NCBI GenBank assembly: GCA_963995525.1
Contig: OZ023206.1
Coordinates: forward strand, 67,702,308-67,766,307
DNA length: 64,000 nucleotides
Direction: 5' to 3'
Source: Escarpia spicata
Taxonomy: Eukaryota > Annelida > Polychaeta > Sabellida > Siboglinidae
Shown one piece after another: positions 57,565-64,000 of the stretch (position 1 is the first letter of the stretch; every line of letters begins with the position of its first letter). A program made the translations under genes and the position numbers. Under the pieces are notes generated by a model that was not told where the DNA came from, made no database searches, and saw nothing but the letters and a program-made list of their open reading frames with translations.

Positions 57565-58345
57565 TAGCAGTACTCCATGCAGTTACACCCCTCCTACAGT
57601 ACTTCATGCAGTTACACCCCTGCTACAGTACTTCATGCAGTTACACCCCTGCTACAGTACTTCATGCAGTTACACCCCTCCTACAGTAGTCCATGTAGTT
57701 ACACCCCTCCTATAGTACCCCATGCAGTTACACCCCTCCTATAGTACTCCATGCAGTTACACCCCTCCTACAGTACTCCATGCAGTTACACCCCTCCTAT
57801 AGTACTCCATGCAGTTACACCCCTCCTACAGTACTCCATGCAGTTACACCCCTCCTACAGTACTCCATGCAGTTACACCCCTCCTACAGTACTCCATGCC
57901 GTTTCACCCCTCTCACAGTACTCCATGCAGTTACACCCCTCCTACAGTACTCCATGCCGTTTCACCCCTCTCACAGTACTCCATGCAGTTACACCCCTCC
58001 TACAGTACTCCATGCAGTTACACCCCTGCTACAGTACTTCATGCAGTTACATCCCTCCTACAGTACTCCATGCAGTTTCACCCCTCCTACAGTACTCCAT
58101 GCAGTTACACCCCTCCTACAGTACTCCATGCAGTTACACCCCTCCTACAGTACTCCATGCAGTTACACCCCTCCTACAGTACTCCATGCAGTTACACCCC
58201 TCCTACAGTACTCCATGCAGTTACACCCCTCCTACAGTACTCCATGCAGTTACACCCCTCCTACAGTACTCCATGCAGTTTCACCCCTCCTACAGTACTC
58301 CATGCAGTTACACCCCTCCTACAGTACTCCATGCAGTTACGGCCT
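57565..58345 (+). repeat. 29-bp minisatellite (~27 units)
   Basis: Unit CAGTTACACCCCTCCTACAG, TACTCCATG, with TTTCACCCCTCTCACAG variants occurring in pairs (higher-order pattern near 57,900-57,985). Open in all three + frames, a period effect. Confidence 0.88.
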
Positions 58346-58732
58346 CCATCGGCTCTGTGGTTACCACCAACAACAGGGGAAGCCCAGGATCATCTCTGGT
58401 CTGGCCTTTCAACCTGTTCAGTTGTCTTCCTCTCTTTCTCTGTCATATGAAATTGTGCTTGAATACCTGGTAACAAGGTCCTCTCCTAGCATAAGGCAAA
58501 CATGCCCCAACTACTGGCATCTTCTGTGTCTGATGACATCCGAGATGGATTCTGGAGCTTTTTTAAGAAGCCAAAGAAATTCAGGATGTTGGTAGATGGC
58601 TACAAGAAGCCATCTTACCTCTCTTTCCATGGAGGGAAGATACCCTAGCGAATCTTCCCAAAGGGAGGGGAATTATTCTGCCTCACTGCGGCTGTATCGG
58701 ACCGCACTTTATGTTCTTTTCTCTGACTTCAG
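58346..58732. other. Intron 20 end
   Basis: Non-repetitive sequence with short open stretches (for example GLHRLCGYHQQQGKPRIISG). It lacks cysteine modules and consistent splice ends. Exon 21 follows TTCTCTGACTTCAG. Confidence 0.35.
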
Positions 58733-58979
58733 ATTCTGGCACAGTAAAGAAACACCTGCAGTTCGGCTGGGACTTTGATCTGGCTGCGGATTTCAACACT
58801 GACATCTCCAATGCAATGATTGCACAGCTTCGTGGAAAGTTTGTGACGTGGAGTAAAGAACTGGAGGAACTACCGTCTAAGACACCTTTCTGTGTGAAAT
58901 CTGACTGCACAGATGTGACCATCACAGTGATCAACTACAATAAGAATTTCCGCATAAATATTGACATTGATAGGATGGC
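58733..58979 (+). CDS. Exon 21: unrecognised segment between CCP and GCC2/GCC3
   Basis: Acceptor CTCTGACTTCAG (phase 1), donor TGGC|GTAAGT (phase 2). Encodes SGTVKKHLQFGWDFDLAADF, NTDISNAMIAQLRGKFVTWS, PFCVKSDCTDVTITVI, NYNKNFRINIDIDRMA. Predicted alternating helix and strands, two close cysteines. No family recognised. The position matches a linker region found in SVEP1-like proteins between sushi and ephrin-receptor-like modules. Confidence 0.8.
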
Positions 58980-59120
58980 GTAAGTCCAACTACATTGTCC
59001 CTTGTAGAAGTAATGTATTGATGATGCTGTTTTAAAGATACACACAGAGGAATGTAAAGATTGTTCAGGATCAAATTAACATAGTGTTATATCTAATGTT
59101 GTTTTAATGTTATTTTACAG

Positions 59121-59202
59121 CGTTATGATCGGAAGGAATTGGCCAGTCGTGGAGGCAGTTACACAAGAAGTGCTGCTTAACCATGGATTTGACTTATACC
59201 CG
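59121..59202 (+). CDS. Exon 22: unrecognised segment, continued
   Basis: Acceptor TTATTTTACAG (phase 2), donor CCCG|GTAAGT (phase 0). Encodes AVMIGRNWPVVEAVTQEVLL, NHGFDLYP. No cysteine; amphipathic helix likely. Confidence 0.75.
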
Positions 59203-59487
59203 GTAAGTTCTTTACATTTGGGGTTTATATCAGGACATCAGAATTATACAGTTCATTCAATGTTAACAATTAACAACAGTGAACACAACATTTTTATTTA
59301 GATAATATTATTAAATAATTCTTATGAAAGTTGTTGGTGCTCGTTCTGAATATTTCAGCCATTTCACATGGATTTTATTAGGAGACTGAATTTGTTACGG
59401 GCATGTCAAATTACCTCATTCGACATACATTAGTCTGCTAACAAAAGCTTTGTATAGCGGCCAAGCTAATTGGACATGATTTACTGA

Positions 59488-59516
59488 TTGATTGTTTGGT
59501 TGGTTTATTGATTAAG

Positions 59517-59545
<29 letters not shown>
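59488..59545 (+). repeat. (GATT)n microsatellite
   Basis: Runs of TTGATTGATTGATTGATTGA, imperfect at the left end. Confidence 0.9.
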
Positions 59546-59548
<3 letters not shown>

Positions 59549-59629
59549 AATTTTATTTCCACTCAGTAACATGCTTATTTTTAACTAACAAAACATTGAG
59601 TAGGTGTCATCATTGTCTAAAATTGTTAC

Positions 59630-59830
59630 TCATTATGTCACCAGTGTCAACAAAATATACACAGTCACGAGTGTCAACAAAACATCTCGCTATGTCATTA
59701 GGGTCAACAAGTGTTACAGTCACCAGTATCAATAAAATATATTGTGTCACCAGTGTCAACCAAATCTACTGATTGTGTCATCAGTGTCAACCAAATCTAC
59801 TGATTGTGTCATCAGTGTCAACAAAATAAA
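59630..59830 (+). repeat. Degenerate ~30-bp repeat upstream of exon 23
   Basis: Recurring GTGTCACCAGTGTCAACAAA and ATCTACTGATTGTGTCATCA units, two of them adjacent and near-identical at 59,757-59,820. Ends ~90 bp before the exon 23 acceptor. Confidence 0.65.
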
Positions 59831-59917
59831 CTCATGCACTCTACCACCAATGTGTAATGCTATGGTCCATTCAAGGGTGTCACACATTATGTAAATGTCC
59901 CCATTACTCTTTTTCAG

Positions 59918-60014
59918 AGTATGCCTGGTGCAAAAGACATTGACCTGATGTCGTTCCATATTGAAGAAGATGTGTCGTGTGATGTCGACTATGAGGCAGT
60001 TGGTGACACTTGTG
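59918..60014 (+). CDS. Exon 23: unrecognised segment, end
   Basis: Acceptor TACTCTTTTTCAG (phase 0), donor TGTG|GTATGT (phase 1). Encodes SMPGAKDIDLMSFHIEEDVS, CDVDYEAVGDTC. Two cysteines lead into the GCC2/GCC3 modules. Confidence 0.78.
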
Positions 60015-61693
60015 GTATGTAGTGTCATTGAGTAATTGATTGGTTCATTATGCTAATCCGTGACAGGAAATAATCCATAATTTTGTTACATTTGCTATTG
60101 TAATAAATAGCTGGAGGCATAAACTAATGCAGAGACTCGTCACCCCATCATTTGGATGGGCTGAGTCGGCAGGGAGTGGGTAAGAATTTGACTGACGGGT
60201 ACAAACTCGTCAAATGTGTAATGACCCGCGCTACTGCTATATACGACGGACTGTGTGACTGGCGCCTCACACACGGTGCCTTTCTCTGACGTTGGCACTT
60301 CACAAGGCAGTTCCTGGAAATACTACGCAGCCGTGGTGTATGTATAGTTTGTCGCAATATTCAAATCGATATTGCTTTAATGCAACATCGTAGATACATT
60401 GTTAATTACTGCTGTCAATCAAAAACTGCGTTTGAATTGCCAATAAACATGTGGTGTTAACTTTGCCCCCTAAAACTGTTTCATAACATGAAATTCAGCC
60501 AAATTACGATGGCATCATTATAGCCGACTTTACGGACGATTTCCTTATTTAGCATTTGCGTGCTAGCCCGTTATTCTCCGTATGCAAATATGAGTAATCG
60601 AGAGACGTTTTGGTGCCCAATATACTTCATGCTTCGTTATTTCTCTACAGGGGTTCAGTTAATTGAAAGTACGTGACACTAACAATTTAAACTGCAATAT
60701 AGCATTTTTGTCTTCGCCATGCTGCCGCCGTCGAAGAAATGTTGAAATAGCATTACATGTTTTTTTCGATTCAAAATCAAAAAAAATTACGTTGACTGCC
60801 ATCGTTCATGAGGTAGACAATGGCGTGGACAGAGAGGAGACTGCGCCAGTGGCTGTGCCTGTGTTGTCGGTGATACCTCTGCCCGTGTTGTTGTGTTCGG
60901 CTTCGTCACCTTTGCCCATGTCATCGTGTTCGGCATCGTCATCTCTACCCCTGTCGTCACGTTCAGCATCGTTAGCATGTGGCCAATCCACAACTGAATT
61001 TTTTCCACTCGAAGCTGGTTGGCTGTTTCTTATGTTGCTGATTTTGTTTGTCATGTTGCAGGCTCTTGTTGGCGACAAATTGATTTGTTAAATAAATTGA
61101 TTTTGTGTGAGGCAGCGATGCAATATTGATAGTAGTAAAGGGGCAAATGTTAGCGCCCTCTAGTAGATAGGTCTGGAGTTTCCCTAGTGATCAAGCTGAG
61201 AACAACGCGGAGGGATATGTAAAAGAGTGATAGGGGCTATATAGGCCAGCCACAAAGGAAATTCAGGGTCACATGATGCATGGCGTCATGACAGGCAAAA
61301 ATATTATCCTGCATTAGCCCCTGGCTGGAGGTAAAATTATATTTTTGGCGAATTACCCAAGTATACTGCTTTGTACAATATCTGCCCTAATATAAAAAAT
61401 GTCTCGTACATAAATATCCACCACTGTCTATAGCCAGGTACTCATTCATATAGGTGAGTCAACTGAAGCAATGTAGAGTAAACAAACTAATTAATATAGG
61501 TATTTTTCTAAAGAATATATTGCAGAATCCATAGTATTCTATGATTTTCTTAACACATTTTACTATGCTCTGTTGCTTCTTATAGAAATCTATGAAATAA
61601 ATCCTTTAAACTATAGATTTCTGAAGAATTTTTGCTTAGGAATTATTCACTATTTCTTGATACCAAATTACTTATACTATTTGTCACTTTCAG
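60015..61693. other. Intron 23 with CpG-rich open segment
   Basis: 60,150-61,100 is CpG-richer than its surroundings. It has open frames on both strands: + 60,789-61,091 with repeated SSASSLP-type units, and - 61,078-60,806, rich in D/E/N (GRGDDDAEHDDMGKGDEAEH). These reflect 24-30-bp internal repeats. No domain or splice-consistent exon; it may be another mobile-element module like those at 2,755 and 42,650. Confidence 0.35.
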
Positions 61694-61864
61694 TGAGGTG
61701 TACACTGGGGACAGTCTACAACAGTGTCAAAAAGACATGCGATGACTGTCCCATTGGCTCGTACAGGAACGACACAGACACAGACACAGGCACGGTCTGT
61801 ATGACCTGTGAGGCTGGAAAAACAACAGAGACAGCTGGTGCTACCAGTCACAGTGACTGCATAG
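61694..61864 (+). CDS. Exon 24: GCC2/GCC3 (ephrin-receptor-like) module 1
   Basis: Phase 1-1; acceptor GTCACTTTCAG, donor CATAG|GTAAGA. Encodes VRCTLGTVYNSVKKTCDDCP, IGSYRNDT, CMTCEAGKTTETAGATSHSD, CIG. The C..C..G.Y…C..C..G..T…GA.S..DC pattern defines the GCC2_GCC3 (PF07699) module. The DTDTDTG insert in the middle is a short repeat. Confidence 0.9.
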
Positions 61865-61869
61865 GTAAG

Positions 61870-62350
61870 AGAGGCACTGCAGTGTCACACCACTGTCACT
61901 GCAGTGTCACACCGCTGTCACTGCAGTTTCACACCGCTGTCACTGCAGTGTCACACCACTGTCACTGCAGTGTCACAGCAGTGTCACTGCAGTTACAGTG
62001 TAACGGCACTGTAACTGCAGTGTCACATCATTGTTGTTGCAGTGTCACACCACTGACTGCAGTGTCACACCACTGTCACAGCACTGTCACAGCAGTGTCA
62101 CAGCAGTCACATTGTTGTTGCAATGTCACAACACTGTCACTGCAGTGTCACGGCACTGTCACGGCACTGTCACGGCACTGTCACTGCAGTGTCACAGCAG
62201 CCACATTGTTGTTGCAATGTCACAACACTGTCACAGCAGTGTCACGGCACTGTAACTGCAGTGTCACACCACTGTCACTGCAGTGTCACGGCACTGTAAC
62301 TGCAGTGTCACAGCAGTCACATCATTGTTGTTGCAGTGTCACAACACTTT
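61870..62350 (+). repeat. CTGTCACTGCAGTGTCACA-type minisatellite
   Basis: Units of ~16-22 bp built from CACTGTCACTGCAGTGTCAC, partly self-complementary (CACTGCAGTG, GTGACactGTCAC), with GTTGTTGCAATGTCACAACA variants. Starts ~10 bp after the exon 24 donor. Confidence 0.85.
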
Positions 62351-62364
62351 CACAGCACTGTTAT

Positions 62365-62705
62365 TATCATCATCGTTGTGAAGCCGTGGTTCGGTGAAAG
62401 CCTCAGCTTGTCATTTCCAAATCTGCCTGTCTTGCGCTATCCTCTGCCAGATGGTGCCCTTCCAGTATTCATCTAGTTCGTCTCTCCACCCCCTCGCCGG
62501 TCTTCCTCTGGATCGTTTCCCTTCGTACTTAAGGCCTCCAGGTGGTGATACGTGATGTCCATTGGATATCTCATAGTTGGCTGATGTGCACTGCCCAGGT
62601 CCACTTCTGTCTTCTGATTTATTCTATCACATCTATGACCTTTGTCTTCTCTCTTACCCATATGTTTCTTTTTCTCTCCTGGTATGTGATGTTTAACATA
62701 CTTCT
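62365..62705 (-). mobile_element. 3' end of a non-LTR retrotransposon (LINE), minus strand
   Basis: Read on the minus strand, 62,705-62,560 encodes MERSMLNITYQERKRNIWVR, EKTKVIDVI. 62,520-62,400 encodes KRSRGRPARGWRDELDEYWK, GTIWQRIAQDRQIWK. These are the C-terminal blocks of a LINE reverse-transcriptase polyprotein (…RGRP…WRD…W…AQDR…W). The 3' end reads GAAGCCGTGG…ACGATGATGATAATAA, a LINE tail. Frame-broken and 5'-truncated. Confidence 0.75.
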
Positions 62706-62739
62706 TTCCATCTTTGTTTATGGTGCTGCTAGCTTGTTA

Positions 62740-62955
62740 TTATTATATGAATTCCTGCTAGCCTGTTGCTATATGAATTCCTGCTAGCTTGTTGATATTT
62801 TATGAATCCCTGCTAGGTTGTTGTTATCGCATGAATTGCTGCTAGCTTGTTGTTATTATATAAATAGCTGTTAGCTTGTTGTTATTATATCAATAGCTGT
62901 TAGCTTGTTGTTATTATATGAATTGCTGCTAGCTTGTTGTTATTATATGAATTGT
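62740..62955 (+). repeat. ~29-bp repeat (~7 units)
   Basis: Unit GCTAGCTTGTTGTTATTATATGAATTGCT with variants (GAATTCCTGCTAG, AATAGCTGTTAG). Confidence 0.8.
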
Positions 62956-63135
62956 CAAATCGCGAACACTGTTTTGTGTTTATTAAACACAATTTGAGTA
63001 TAACTTCCAACATATCTCATCTAGTACTAAGAACAAATTATAAATCAATCTTGATAAATGGGGAACGCAAGTAGCACCTCCATGTGACACCGCTTGATAT
63101 TTCTTATCTTGGTATGAACCTTGTTAATGTTCTAG

Positions 63136-63297
63136 ATTTCTGTAATGCGGGAAAATTCTACAACAAAACGAGTCGTAGCTGTGAACCATGTGGATATGGT
63201 CACTACCAACCGGACACAGGTCAAACTTACTGCTTCACTTGTGGCTTTGGCACGACAACTCAGACATTGACCGCCACGGACAAAGTGGAGTGTTCTG
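63136..63297 (+). CDS. Exon 25: GCC2/GCC3 (ephrin-receptor-like) module 2
   Basis: Phase 1-1; acceptor TTAATGTTCTAG, donor TCTG|GTGAGT. Encodes DFCNAGKFYNKTSRSCEPCG, YGHYQPDTGQTYC, FTCGFGTTTQTLTATDKVEC. Same module type as exon 24, from a different exon duplication branch. NKT is a possible N-glycosylation site. The phase-1 donor shows the gene continues beyond the window. Confidence 0.9.
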
Positions 63298-64000
63298 GTG
63301 AGTTAACTTTACAGCGAGGTTATCTGTTCCAACACCCACAAACAGCCAGGAATGGTAATTATTAGCTTAATATTGATGGATCAGTTGTACTTGGTTCCAC
63401 CTTGTGGTTAGGAGTGTGGGAAACAGCCAACTTCAAAGATGCGTCCAGGTTGTGACACATGCATGTGCAATAAGTGTCAATAACAGTTGTTTACAATTTG
63501 GATGTTTCAGGGTTACTAAATACAATTTGGTGGGCAGTATACATGTATTGTATTTATTTTAGTATTAAGAACAATATACTAGAACATGAAAACGGACAGT
63601 TTCAGTTTAATTAGTTATTGCATGGGTGGCTGGACAAATGTGGTATATCTGTTTGACAATTGTCTTGAAATTCAGATTGTATGGTACTGTATAATTTTGG
63701 ACATTATACATGCATTAACCCGTCAGAACTTGAGCGCAGGAAAGTGCCCGGATGGTCGCTTCCTCAAGTGCCCCAAAGCATCCTTTAGCTTTGACAGTAT
63801 GTGGAGGTGGCGTCCTCTTATGAATAATTATGTACCTTGTGCCACTGGATTCATTAGTGTATCTGCTGTACGGGTATTTTTCATATGGCTTTGAACTGGA
63901 GGTTTTTGAATGAGCGCTGTTTGAAAATATCAACTGACAAAGAGTTTGTTGACATGCATTGCATTCTTTGCAAAAACACCCAGACACAGGGTATCATATT
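63298..64000. other. Intron 25 to window end
   Basis: No further exon seen. A TTAACCCGTCAGAAC terminus at 63,717 followed by GC-richer sequence may be the start of another TTAA element cut off by the window. An open + segment there (from 63,730) lacks a plausible acceptor. Confidence 0.4.

Noticed and set aside
57751..58595. Three overlapping 213-271-codon frames
   Set aside because: 29-bp minisatellite without stops; no cysteine modules or splice agreement.
61573..62397. 274-codon frame including exon 24
   Set aside because: Exon 24 is real (61,694-61,864), but the rest is intron plus minisatellite. A strong donor GTAAGA ends the exon.
63717..63900. Further exon of the mosaic gene
   Set aside because: Starts at a TTAA-type terminus, lacks a convincing acceptor, and its few cysteines do not fit GCC2/GCC3, EGF or CCP spacing.

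Overview
This looks like a window of an animal (metazoan) nuclear genome, AT-rich and heavily invaded by transposons. It is read almost entirely as one interrupted gene on the + strand. Twenty-five exons (about 4,026 nt, 1,342 codons, roughly 6% of the window) can be chained from 1,020 to 63,297. Every junction has GT/AG ends and matching phase, and most are phase 1-1, as expected for shuffled extracellular modules. Both ends of the gene lie outside the window: no start codon, signal peptide, stop or poly(A) site is visible. The organism cannot be fixed from sequence alone. WxxW, HYR and GCC2/GCC3 modules, an esterase-containing CR1 LINE and splice-site-associated intronic minisatellites would fit a cephalochordate (amphioxus), and a mollusc is the main alternative.

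The encoded mosaic protein reads PAN/apple (exon 1), six EGF repeats (exons 2-6), a mucin-type WxxW domain (exons 7-8), eight more EGF repeats (exons 9-14), a pentraxin/LamG-like domain (exons 15-17), HYR (exons 18-19), sushi/CCP (exon 20), an unrecognised ~140-residue segment (exons 21-23) and two ephrin-receptor-like GCC2/GCC3 modules (exons 24-25). It is an SVEP1-like secreted or cell-surface adhesion-type protein, but the module order differs from SVEP1 as I know it.

Layout: 1-9.7 kb holds exons 1-3, an inverted pair of ~2.25-kb TTAA elements and an 81-bp array that copies the 3' splice site of exon 3. 9.7-23.7 kb is one very large intron with TTAA (piggyBac-like) elements, a duplicated and truncated PAN exon and a decayed hAT transposase. 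23.7-36 kb holds exons 4-10, several minisatellites (one built from the 5' splice site of exon 8) and a ~3.2-kb inverted-repeat transposon with a decayed uncharacterised gene. 36-44.2 kb holds exons 11-14, a 20-bp minisatellite split by a LINE, and a TTAA element inserted in another minisatellite. 44.2-48 kb holds the pentraxin exons and a palindromic element whose centre contains 37 bp copied from exon 16. 48-54 kb is a decayed CR1 LINE carrying a nested TTAA element. 54-64 kb holds the HYR, CCP and GCC2/GCC3 exons with further minisatellites and a LINE tail.

The most unusual theme is tandem arrays at exon-intron boundaries, two or three of which replicate the splice site itself. A second theme is TTAA-flanked elements carrying promoter-plus-first-exon-like modules. 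No rRNA, tRNA gene, CRISPR array or prokaryotic feature was found.
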